Source: Clostridia bacterium (GTDB taxonomy: Bacteria; Bacillota; Clostridia; Christensenellales; Aristaeellaceae). Taken from it: a stretch of DNA of 5,273 bases. Position numbers and translations under genes: made by a program. A model generated the notes under the pieces. It saw only the letters and a program-made list of their open reading frames with translations. It was not told the origin of the DNA and made no database searches. This document shows positions 1-5,273 of this stretch, piece after piece. The DNA lies in NCBI GenBank assembly GCA_017620115.1, contig JAFZRB010000205.1:1-5273 (forward strand). The letters are read 5' to 3'. The stretch's first letter is position 1. Every line of letters starts with the position of its first letter.

Positions 1-452
1 CTTCCGTCATCCTGAAGCAGGCCGCCGATATCGACTATGCTCCCATCTTCTTCGGTGTGGACGGCATGGACGGCATCCTCGAGATGGAGGGCTTCGACGC
101 CGCCCTGGCCGAGGGCGTCATCCTGCTGACTCCCTTCTCCGCCTTCTCGACCGACGAGCGCACCGTCGATTTCGTGGCCAAGTATCAGGAAGTCGCCGGC
201 GGCGACACGCCCAACCAGTTCGCGGCGGACGCCTATGACGCCGTGTACGCGCTGTACAACGCCAGCCTGGCGGCCGGCATCAACGGCGACACCTCTCCCG
301 AGGACGCCTGCGAGCTGCTGATCGCTCAGTTTGCCGAGCTGCACTACGAGGGCCTGACCGGCGACATGACCTGGACCAGCGACGGCAAGGTCAGCAAGCT
401 GCCGAACGCCTATGTCATCAAGGACGGCGCTTACGCGCCTTTCGGCGAATAA
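1..452 (+). CDS. livJ: Branched-chain amino acid ABC transporter substrate-binding protein, C-terminal part (5' end outside window)
   Basis: This is the ligand-capturing subunit of a Liv/HAAT-type ABC importer. It acts outside the membrane, handing leucine, isoleucine, valine or a related ligand to the LivHM channel. The reading frame is open from base 3 and ends at TAA 450-452, leaving 149 residues, or less than half of the usual 370-400. The signal peptide and N-terminal lobe are therefore not visible. Family-like segments of the type I periplasmic-binding fold are present: FFGVDGMDG near residues 16-24 (compare the GGDGWDG-type motif), AEGVILLTPFS near 35-45, NQFAADAYDAVYALYNA near 72-88, and the closing region YEGLTGDMTW...GKV...NAYVIKDG. 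The gene lies just upstream of livH on the same strand, which supports the assignment. The exact ligand cannot be told from this half; related proteins bind amides, urea or aromatic compounds. Confidence in the family is high, in the specific symbol moderate. Confidence 0.88.
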   Translation, partial: SVILKQAADIDYAPIFFGVDGMDGILEMEGFDAALAEGVILLTPFSAFSTDERTVDFVAKYQEVAGGDTPNQFAADAYDAVYALYNASLAAGINGDTSPEDACELLIAQFAELHYEGLTGDMTWTSDGKVSKLPNAYVIKDGAYAPFGE

Positions 453-462
453 TCCGCTTTTT

Positions 463-497
463 TCCTCCGGCTCCGGCCAAACACCGGAGCCGGAGGA
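463..497 (+). repeat. Perfect 14-bp stem-loop in the livJ-livH gap
   Basis: The arm 463-476 (TCCTCCGGCTCCGG) is the exact reverse complement of 484-497, with a 7-base loop CCAAACA. It starts 10 bases after the binding-protein stop codon. Such a GC-rich stem should fold stably in the mRNA. The bases that follow (TCGTTCCATAG) lack a continuous T run, so it is a poor classical intrinsic terminator. It fits better as a partial terminator or as a 3' stabiliser that keeps binding-protein mRNA more abundant than the downstream permease and ATPase message. The stem is seen directly; the role is inferred. Confidence 0.75.
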
Positions 498-514
498 TCG
501 TTCCATAGTTCTTT

Positions 515-566
515 GAGGTAACCAACGCTTGCCGGCGCGAAACCGCCGGCGAACGCCGGTTACCTT
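515..566 (+). repeat. Nested inverted repeats upstream of livH
   Basis: The outer arms AGGTAACC (516-523) and GGTTACCT (558-565) are exact reverse complements, extendable by a G-U pair at 515/566. Inside lies a second hairpin: GCCGGCG (531-537) pairs with CGCCGGC (544-550) around loop CGAAAC, extendable by an A-U and a G-U pair to 529-552. Together they give a closed two-tier fold that ends 13 bases before the livH Shine-Dalgarno site. I do not recognise a named riboswitch or leader family. It may affect processing or translation of the downstream message, or be a remnant of a small repeat. Confidence 0.5.
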
Positions 567-579
567 CAATCTGTTCATG

Positions 580-584
580 AGGAG
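580..584 (+). promoter_or_regulatory. Shine-Dalgarno site of livH (decides the start)
   Basis: AGGAG lies 10 bases before the ATG at 595. It favours that codon over the in-frame TTG at 529, which would add an arginine-rich 22-residue leader encoded by the inverted-repeat region, and over the in-frame ATG at 577, which has no such site at proper distance. Confidence 0.75.
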
Positions 585-594
585 TTGGCGTTTC

Positions 595-1482
595 ATGGTA
601 TCTTTCCTGCGGTTCCTGATCAACGGCATCAGCCTGGGCAGCGTGTACGCCATCATCGCCCTGGGCTATACCATGGTGTACGGCATCGCCAAGATGCTGA
701 ACTTCGCGCACGGCGACGTCATCATGGTGGGCGCGTACATCGCCTTCTGCGCCATGGCGTATCTGAGCCTGCCGCCGCTCGTGGCGGTGCTGCTGGCCAT
801 GATCGTGTGCACTGCGATGGGCGTCGTCATAGAGGGCCTGGCCTACCGGCCGCTCAGGCAGGCCGCGTCGCTGGCGGTGCTGATCACGGCCATCGGCGTG
901 AGCTATTTCCTGCAGAACGCGGCGCTGCTCATCTGGAGTTCCAACCCGAAAATCTTCCCCTCAGTGTTTGCCGTCGGCTCGATCCGCCTGTTTGACGGCG
1001 AGCTGGTGATTTCCAGCGAGACGCTGCTGACCATCGCCGCAAACATCGTCATCATGGTGGCGCTGACGCTGTTCACAGGCCGCACGAAGATGGGCAAGGC
1101 CATGCGCGCCGTGTCCGAGGACAAGGGCGCGGCGGAGCTGATGGGCATCAACGTCAACCGCACCATTTCCCTCACCTTCGCCATCGGTTCGGCGCTGGCT
1201 GCCGTCGCGGGCGTGCTGCTGTGCTCCGCCACCACCGTGCCGGTGACGCCCACGCTGGGCTCGATGCCGGGTATCAAGGCGTTTACCGCGGCCGTATTTG
1301 GCGGCATCGGCTCGATTCCCGGCGCGATGCTGGGCGGCATGCTGCTGGGTATCATCGAAATACTGGGCCGCGCGTTCGTGTCCAGCGAGCTGTCCGACGC
1401 GATCGTGTTCGCGGTGCTGAGTATCGTGCTGCTGTTCAAGCCGGCGGGCCTTTTGGGCAAGCCGGTGCGCGAGAAAGTGTGA
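595..1482 (+). CDS. livH: Branched-chain amino acid ABC transporter permease LivH
   Basis: LivH is one of the two inner-membrane permease subunits that form the channel through which the bound amino acid crosses. The 295-residue product matches the usual family length of about 290-308. It is strongly hydrophobic, with about eight membrane segments roughly at residues 10-30, 42-58, 61-80, 93-115, 144-161, 190-212, 228-256 and 266-283. The N-terminal LINGISLGSVYAIIALGYTMVYG (a LivH hallmark) and LNFAHGD (35-41) are clear. The cytoplasmic loop RAVSEDKGAAELMGI (171-185) is the EAA-like coupling region that docks on the ATPases. FKPAGLLGK near the end is also typical. The start at 595 was chosen for its Shine-Dalgarno site and for agreement with family N-termini. 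The gene follows the binding-protein gene after 142 bp and precedes livM by 10 bp, so it is probably co-transcribed with both. Substrate range (amino acids versus amides or urea) is not determinable from sequence alone. Confidence 0.95.
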   Translation: MVSFLRFLINGISLGSVYAIIALGYTMVYGIAKMLNFAHGDVIMVGAYIAFCAMAYLSLPPLVAVLLAMIVCTAMGVVIEGLAYRPLRQAASLAVLITAIGVSYFLQNAALLIWSSNPKIFPSVFAVGSIRLFDGELVISSETLLTIAANIVIMVALTLFTGRTKMGKAMRAVSEDKGAAELMGINVNRTISLTFAIGSALAAVAGVLLCSATTVPVTPTLGSMPGIKAFTAAVFGGIGSIPGAMLGGMLLGIIEILGRAFVSSELSDAIVFAVLSIVLLFKPAGLLGKPVREKV

Positions 1483-1484
1483 GG
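1481..1484 (+). promoter_or_regulatory. Shine-Dalgarno site of livM overlapping the livH stop codon
   Basis: GAGG overlaps the livH TGA (1480-1482) and lies 8 bases before the GTG at 1493. This favours GTG 1493 over the in-frame GTG at 1484, which would overlap the site itself. The arrangement suggests translational coupling of livM to livH. Confidence 0.6.
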
Positions 1485-1492
1485 TGGTCGTC

Positions 1493-2554
1493 GTGAAGCT
1501 GAAAAAGAAAACGGTCAGCAATCTCATCACCTACGCCCTCGTCGTCGCCGCGTTCATATTCTGCCAGTCGATGATCGCAAACGGACAGATGACCCGCGCC
1601 CTGAAGGGACAGATGGTGCCCATCTGCGTATACATCGTCATGGCCGTGTCGCTGAACCTGGTGGTAGGCATTTCCGGAGAGCTGAGCCTCGGACACGCGG
1701 GTTTCATGAGCATCGGCGCGTTCTCCGGCGCCATCGTGTCGGCCTGGATGCTGGGCGCGCTCGGGCTTGAGAACACCGTGCTGCGCCTCATCCTCTCGAT
1801 GCTTGTGGGCGGCGCGATCGCCGGCGTGTTCGGCGTGCTGATCGGCGTCCCGGTGCTGCGGCTGAGGGGCGACTACCTGGCCATCGTGACGCTGGCCTTC
1901 GGCGAGATCATTCGCAATGTGATGAACTGTATGTACTTTTCGCTGGACGGCAGCCGCCTCCATGCGTCCTTCAACAATCCCAATCTGCCGGGCGCGATGC
2001 TGGTCAACGGTCCCGCCGGCGCGACGGGCATCCAGAAGATTTCCACCTTCCCGGTGGGGTTTGCGCTGATTCTGTTCGCGCTGTTCGTGGTGCTGAACCT
2101 CATCGACAGCCGTTCGGGCCGCGCGATCATGGCGGCCCGCGACAACCGCATCGCCGCGGAGGCCATGGGCGTCAACGTGACCAAATACAAGATGATGGCC
2201 TTCGTCACCTCGGCCGTTCTGGCCGGTATGGCGGGCGCGCTGTACGGGCTGAATTTCTCTACCGTGTCGGCCGGTAAGTTCAAATTCGACACGTCCATCC
2301 TCGTGCTGGTGTTCGTGGTGCTGGGCGGCATCGGCAATATCAGGGGCTCGATCATCGCCGCGGCGCTTCTGACCGTGCTGCCGGAGCTCCTGCGCGCCTT
2401 CGCGGATTACCGCATGCTGATTTACGCCATCGTGCTGATCCTGGTCATGCTGGCGACAAACAACCCCATCATCCGCTCGCTGATCAACGGGCTGGTTCGC
2501 CGCGGCCGCAGGGCGGCTTCGGCGGGCGCTGAGAAGGGAGGCGCGGCGCAATGA
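1493..2554 (+). CDS. livM: Branched-chain amino acid ABC transporter permease LivM
   Basis: LivM is the second membrane subunit, pairing with LivH to form the translocation path. It has 353 residues with GTG as the likely start (an alternative GTG lies three codons upstream). The N-terminus is lysine-rich (MKLKKK), followed by a first membrane helix near 11-28 and further hydrophobic segments near 42-60, 72-90, 97-120, 128-146, 186-204, 235-253, 265-280, 283-300 and 307-322. LivM hallmarks are visible: GISGELSLGHAGFMSIGAF (59-77), RLRGDYLAIVTLAFGEIIR (123-141) and the cytoplasmic coupling loop AARDNRIAAEAMGVN (214-228). VLGGIGNIRGSIIAA (276-290) is the conserved late glycine-rich stretch. The C-terminus is a basic then Ala/Gly-rich tail (RRGRRAASAGAEKGG) without family signature. 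The stop codon overlaps the livG start as ATGA, typical of coupled operon genes. Identification is firm; the start is uncertain by three codons. Confidence 0.94.
   Translation: MKLKKKTVSNLITYALVVAAFIFCQSMIANGQMTRALKGQMVPICVYIVMAVSLNLVVGISGELSLGHAGFMSIGAFSGAIVSAWMLGALGLENTVLRLILSMLVGGAIAGVFGVLIGVPVLRLRGDYLAIVTLAFGEIIRNVMNCMYFSLDGSRLHASFNNPNLPGAMLVNGPAGATGIQKISTFPVGFALILFALFVVLNLIDSRSGRAIMAARDNRIAAEAMGVNVTKYKMMAFVTSAVLAGMAGALYGLNFSTVSAGKFKFDTSILVLVFVVLGGIGNIRGSIIAAALLTVLPELLRAFADYRMLIYAIVLILVMLATNNPIIRSLINGLVRRGRRAASAGAEKGGAAQ
2534..2541 (+). promoter_or_regulatory. Shine-Dalgarno site of livG inside the end of livM
   Basis: AAGGGAGG lies 9 bases before the ATG at 2551 and within the last livM codons. 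It supports the upstream livG start, and so the reality of the N-terminal extension; the internal ATG at 2587 has no comparable site before it. Confidence 0.7.
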
Positions 2555-3408
2555 GCGAAACATTCAAAAAACGGCCCGCCACCAAGATGGTGCCCGCGCC
2601 CAGCCACGGCATCATTCCCGAACGCGACCTGTACGCCTCGCCAGTGCTTGAGGCGCGGCATCTGGGCATTGAATTCGGCGGGCTGAAGGCCGTCGAGGAT
2701 TTCAACCTCATCATCGGCAAAACGGAGATCGCCGGCCTGATCGGCCCGAACGGCGCGGGCAAGACCACCGTGTTCAACCTGCTCACCAGCGTATATCAGC
2801 CCACGATGGGCACCGTGCTGCTGAACGGACGCGATACGGCCGGCATGAACACCGTTCAGGTGAACAAGCTGGGCATCGCCCGGACGTTCCAGAATATCCG
2901 CCTGTTCGGAAACCTTTCGGTGGAGGACAACGTGCGGATCGGCCTGCACAATCAGATCAGATACGGCATGTTCACGGGCATCTTCCGCCTGCCGGGCTAC
3001 TGGAAACAGGAGAAACAGCAGCATGAGCGCGCGCTGGAGCTTCTGAGCCTGTTCGACATGCAGGATATGGCGGGCCATCGGGCTGGGTCGCTGCCCTACG
3101 GCGCTCAGCGCCGGCTGGAGATCGTGCGCGCGCTGGCAACGGGGCCGTCGCTCCTGCTGCTGGACGAACCGGCGGCGGGCATGAATCCGCATGAGACGGA
3201 AGAGCTGATGAACAACATCATCAGGATTCGCGACAAATTCCAGATTGCGGTGCTGCTGATCGAGCACGACATGAATCTGGTCATGGGCATCTGCGAGGGC
3301 ATCTGCGTTCTGAACTACGGCCGGATCATCGCCAAGGGCACCGCGGAGGAGATCCAGAACAACCCCGTGGTGATCGAGGCCTATCTGGGCAAAAAGAAGG
3401 AGGGCTGA
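2551..3408 (+). CDS. livG: Branched-chain amino acid ABC transporter ATP-binding protein LivG
   Basis: LivG is one of two cytoplasmic ATPases; it pairs with LivF and drives transport through LivHM by ATP binding and hydrolysis. The 285-residue product has the full ABC motif set: Walker A GPNGAGKT (65-72), Q-loop RTFQNIRLF with Gln114, signature region LPYGAQRRLE (181-190, the LivG variant of LSGGQ), Walker B LLLLDEP (201-207) with catalytic Glu206, D-loop-like AAGMNP, and H-loop IEHDM with His239. The segment near 131-165 between Q-loop and signature is LivG-like, and the C-terminus ends in the usual EAYLG. It is about 30 residues longer than the common 255: residues 1-30, containing KKRPATKMVPAPSHG and ERDLYAS, precede the first ABC strand (PVLEARHLGIEFGGL). 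The start overlaps the livM stop (ATGA) and has a good Shine-Dalgarno site, so the extension is likely translated. Identification as LivG rather than LivF rests on the signature variant and the H-loop His. Confidence 0.95.
   Translation: MSETFKKRPATKMVPAPSHGIIPERDLYASPVLEARHLGIEFGGLKAVEDFNLIIGKTEIAGLIGPNGAGKTTVFNLLTSVYQPTMGTVLLNGRDTAGMNTVQVNKLGIARTFQNIRLFGNLSVEDNVRIGLHNQIRYGMFTGIFRLPGYWKQEKQQHERALELLSLFDMQDMAGHRAGSLPYGAQRRLEIVRALATGPSLLLLDEPAAGMNPHETEELMNNIIRIRDKFQIAVLLIEHDMNLVMGICEGICVLNYGRIIAKGTAEEIQNNPVVIEAYLGKKKEG
3397..3403 (+). promoter_or_regulatory. Consensus Shine-Dalgarno site of livF
   Basis: AAGGAGG lies 9 bases before the livF ATG (3413) and within the last livG codons. It is a full match to the anti-Shine-Dalgarno core, suggesting efficient translation of livF, and is one of the hints at a Bacillota-like host. 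Confidence 0.75.
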
Positions 3409-3412
3409 CGCG

Positions 3413-4132
3413 ATGGGCGAGACGAAGAGCCTCTTGAAGGTGGACGACATCCACGTTTATTACGGCAGCATTCACGCCATCAAGGGCGTGTCCTTCGAAG
3501 TGAACGAGGGCGAGATCGTGACGCTGATCGGCGCGAACGGCGCGGGCAAGAGCACCACGCTGAACACGGTCGCTGGCCTGCTCAAGCCGCGCTCGGGCAG
3601 CATCTGGTTTGAAGGCCGTTCGATCACCGGCATGAGCGCCAGCCGGATCGTGTCGCTCGGCATGGCGCTGTGCCCGGAGGGCCGGCGCGTGTTTCAGCAG
3701 ATGACGGTGCGCGAAAACCTGGAGATGGGCGGCTATTCGCGTCTTCCGCAGGAGATTCCGGCCGCGCTGGACAATGTGTTCAGGCGCTTTCCCCGGCTGA
3801 AGGAACGCGAAAAGCAGATCGCGGGCACGCTGTCCGGCGGCGAGCAGCAGATGCTGGCCATGGGCCGCGCGCTGATGAGCAAGCCGAAGCTGCTCATGCT
3901 GGACGAGCCGAGCATGGGCCTCGCGCCCATCCTGGTGGAGCAGATTTTCGACATCGTGAAGGAGTTGAACGAGACGGGCGTGACGATCCTGCTGGTGGAG
4001 CAGAACGCGCAGATGGCGCTTTCCATCGCCGACCGCGCCTATGTGCTGGGCACCGGCCTGATCACGCTCTCCGGCACCGCCTCCGAAATACTCGCCGACG
4101 ACCGCGTCCGCGCCGCTTACCTCGGCGGCTGA
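3413..4132 (+). CDS. livF: Branched-chain amino acid ABC transporter ATP-binding protein LivF
   Basis: LivF is the second ATPase of the importer, forming a heterodimer with LivG under the LivHM channel. The 239 residues are typical of the family (about 233-240). Motifs are Walker A GANGAGKST (40-48), LCPEGRRVFQQMTVRENL (86-103, the LivF-specific region with Glu89 at the Q-loop place), signature LSGGEQQ (140-146), Walker B LLMLDEP (160-166) with Glu165, D-loop SMGLAP (167-172), and LLVEQNA (193-199), where Gln197 replaces the H-loop His. The ending RAAYLGG is also characteristic. The Glu and Gln replacements are normal for LivF and mean the two ATP sites of the LivG-LivF pair are probably not equivalent. 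The start ATG lies 4 bp after the livG stop. This is the last gene of the operon; the palindrome at 4161-4271 follows. Confidence 0.96.
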   Translation: MGETKSLLKVDDIHVYYGSIHAIKGVSFEVNEGEIVTLIGANGAGKSTTLNTVAGLLKPRSGSIWFEGRSITGMSASRIVSLGMALCPEGRRVFQQMTVRENLEMGGYSRLPQEIPAALDNVFRRFPRLKEREKQIAGTLSGGEQQMLAMGRALMSKPKLLMLDEPSMGLAPILVEQIFDIVKELNETGVTILLVEQNAQMALSIADRAYVLGTGLITLSGTASEILADDRVRAAYLGG

Positions 4133-4160
4133 TCCGCTGTCGCCGCTTTCCCCGATAATC

Positions 4161-4271
4161 TTTTCAATAAAAATGCGACATCTGAGGGCACCTTTTCCGC
4201 TCTGGCTTCGTTCCGCCGCGATCAGCTTTGCCAGAACGAAAACCTCCTCCTGTCGCATTTTTCATTGAAAA
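4161..4271. repeat. 111-bp imperfect palindrome between convergent livF and rmuC (probable bidirectional terminator, possibly MITE-like)
   Basis: The left arm 4161-4180 (TTTTCAATAAAAATGCGACA) is the reverse complement of 4251-4271 apart from one extra base in the right arm (C4263). Pairing continues inward: GAGG 4184-4187 with CCTC 4243-4246, TTTTC 4193-4197 with GAAAA 4238-4242, and TCTGGC 4201-4206 with GCCAGA 4230-4235, around a loop of about 23 bases. Read on either strand, the 3' arm carries TGTCGCATTTTT, so both livF and rmuC transcripts would end in a stem with a T run. This fits a bidirectional terminator. The stem is much longer and its loop region larger than a usual terminator, so a short non-coding terminal-inverted-repeat element is an alternative. 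I found no convincing target duplication; the AAT one base outside each arm (4157-4159, 4273-4275) is too short to count. Confidence 0.7.
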
Positions 4272-4302
4272 CAATATGAATTGCAAATTTCTAATTGATA
4301 CT

Positions 4303-5273
4303 TCATTCATACCTGTCCAGCTCGTCCAGCTTCCTGGTGATCGCCCGGCTTCGCGCCGCCGCGGTATCCAGCTCGCCGGTAGCCTGATCGAGGCGCTGGC
4401 GCATGCGCTCGAGCGTCTCGCCGAAGCGGCCGAACTCGCCGCGCAGCGTGCCCAGCAGCTGCCACACCTCGCCCGTGCGCTGTTCGATGGACAGCGTGCG
4501 GAAGCCCAGGCTCAGACTGTTGAGCAGCGCGGCCAACGTACTCGGGCCGGCGATGACGACGCGGTGCCGCTCGCGGGCGTCGTCCGCCAGGCCGGGCCGG
4601 CGCAGCGCCTCGGCGTATAGGCTTTCGACGGGCAGGAACATGACGGCGAAATCCGTCGTATAGGGCGGCTTCACGTATTTCTCGCCGATCTTTTTGGCCT
4701 GCTCCAGCACGGCCCTTTGCAGCTCCGCGCCGGCGCGGTCGATGGCAGCCCGGTCGGCCTGCTCCGAGGCGTCGATCAGGCGCTGGAAAACATCCAGCGG
4801 GAATTTGCTGTCGATGGGCAGCAGCAGCCCCTCGCCGTCGCGGCCCGGCAGGCGCACGGCGAATTCCACGCGCTCCTGCGAATCGGGTACGACCGGCGTG
4901 TTTTCCAGATACTGGCTGGGCGTCAGTATGTCGCGCAGCAGCGCGCCGAGCTGGATCTCGCCCCATATGCCGCGGGTTTTGACGCCCTGCAGCACCTTCT
5001 TCAGATCGCCCACGCCGCTGGCCAAAGCCTGCATTTCGCCAAGGCCCCGATGCACCTGCTCCAGTTGGCTGCTCACCTGCTGGAACGACTGCCCCAGGCG
5101 CTTTTCGAGCGTGGCGGTGAGCTGCTCGTCGACCAGCCGGCGCATGTCGCCCAGCTGCCGCTCGTTGGTCTGCGCCAGCGCTTCCAGGCGCGCTTCCAGC
5201 CGGTCTCCCAGCTGTTGCGTGCGCGTTTCCGCGTTCTGAACGCCGTTCGCGCTGAGCTGCAGCACCGCGTTGA
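4303..5273 (-). CDS. rmuC: DNA recombination protein RmuC, C-terminal part (5' end outside window)
   Basis: RmuC-family proteins limit recombination at inverted repeats and are thought to have an endonuclease-like fold. The frame is open to the window edge and ends with TGA at 4303-4305, giving 322 residues of a family usually about 400-475 long. The N-terminal membrane anchor and the first part of the coiled coil are missing. The visible N-terminal about 95 residues are Glu/Gln/Arg/Leu-rich and heptad-like, as expected for the coiled coil. The RmuC core follows: TRGIWGEIQLGALLRDIL (99-116), VEFAVRLPG (135-143), LLPIDSKFPLD (150-160), where Asp-Ser-Lys resembles a nuclease DxK site, and YTTDFAVMFLPVESLYAEAL (204-223). 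VVIAGPSTLAALLNSL (238-253) is the last conserved segment, then a charged helical tail ends LDELDRYE. Its orientation converges on the liv operon and no functional link is evident. Any start codon near 5263 would be internal to this protein. Confidence 0.92.
   Translation of the reverse strand, partial: NAVLQLSANGVQNAETRTQQLGDRLEARLEALAQTNERQLGDMRRLVDEQLTATLEKRLGQSFQQVSSQLEQVHRGLGEMQALASGVGDLKKVLQGVKTRGIWGEIQLGALLRDILTPSQYLENTPVVPDSQERVEFAVRLPGRDGEGLLLPIDSKFPLDVFQRLIDASEQADRAAIDRAGAELQRAVLEQAKKIGEKYVKPPYTTDFAVMFLPVESLYAEALRRPGLADDARERHRVVIAGPSTLAALLNSLSLGFRTLSIEQRTGEVWQLLGTLRGEFGRFGETLERMRQRLDQATGELDTAAARSRAITRKLDELDRYE

Noticed and set aside
529..594. Longer livH starting at TTG 529
   Set aside because: The added residues are Arg-rich and encoded by the inverted-repeat region. 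The ATG at 595 has AGGAG at 10 bases and matches family N-termini.
1436..2563. Long minus-strand open frame (375 codons) opposite livM
   Set aside because: The product is rich in His, Arg, Gln and Asp in a low-complexity way, typical of the antisense of GC-rich membrane-protein codons. It covers livM, whose + strand product has clear LivM motifs.
2422..3450. Long minus-strand open frame (342 codons) opposite livG
   Set aside because: It is a shadow of livG, which has every ABC motif. The antisense product shows no recognisable domain and has the same composition artefact.
4123..4149. Short GC-rich hairpin over the livF stop codon (CGGCGGC with GTCGCCG) followed by CTTT
   Set aside because: There are only about 7 pairs including one G-U, and a three-T tail. 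It may help termination but is too weak to call beside the large palindrome just downstream.
3326..4258. Long minus-strand open frame (310 codons) opposite livF and part of the palindrome
   Set aside because: It is a shadow of livF. The product is Ala/Arg/His-rich without family motifs, and the + strand gene is certain.
4265..4293. Possible promoter in the AT-rich patch (TTGAAA at 4265)
   Set aside because: At about 17 bases downstream the sequence is TTTCTA, not a credible -10 box, and no + strand gene follows.
4228..4620. Plus-strand open frame (130 codons) across the palindrome and the 3' part of rmuC
   Set aside because: Its body is the antisense of rmuC and its start lies inside the palindrome. 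There is no Shine-Dalgarno context or recognisable motif.

Overview
The window is a GC-rich bacterial locus carrying the distal end of a branched-chain amino acid (Liv/HAAT-type) ABC importer operon, followed by a convergent rmuC gene cut by the window edge. The strong AAGGAGG-like Shine-Dalgarno sites and the style of the permease and binding-protein sequences suggest a high-GC member of Bacillota (Clostridia-like). That is an inference from sequence character only; nothing here fixes the taxon.

Layout on the + strand: the C-terminal half of a solute-binding protein (livJ-like, 1-452); a 142-bp gap with two strong RNA-fold candidates (a perfect 14-bp stem at 463-497 and nested inverted repeats at 515-566); livH (595-1482); livM (1493-2554); livG (2551-3408); livF (3413-4132). 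The four membrane and ATPase genes are packed tightly: 10 bp between livH and livM, a 4-bp ATGA overlap between livM and livG, and 4 bp between livG and livF. They look co-transcribed and translationally coupled. The only sizeable gap lies between the binding protein and the membrane components, where hairpins could let the binding-protein mRNA outnumber the rest.

The 170 bp between livF and the minus-strand rmuC (stop at 4303) contain a 111-bp imperfect palindrome (4161-4271). Its arms match over 20 bp apart from one extra base, and it has a TTTTT run near the end of the 3' arm when read on either strand. It sits where a bidirectional terminator is expected, but its size and terminal-repeat look also allow a small MITE-like element. 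Next to it is a roughly 50-bp stretch of about 22% GC (4261-4310).

How the genes work together: the secreted or lipid-anchored binding protein captures leucine, isoleucine, valine or related ligands and delivers them to the LivH-LivM channel. LivG and LivF power import as a heterodimeric ATPase. LivG has the usual Q-loop and H-loop residues, whereas LivF has Glu and Gln there, as is normal for LivF. RmuC is functionally unrelated (DNA recombination/genome maintenance). I see no novel multi-gene system. The points worth a second look are the two intergenic structured regions and the roughly 30-residue N-terminal extension of LivG.
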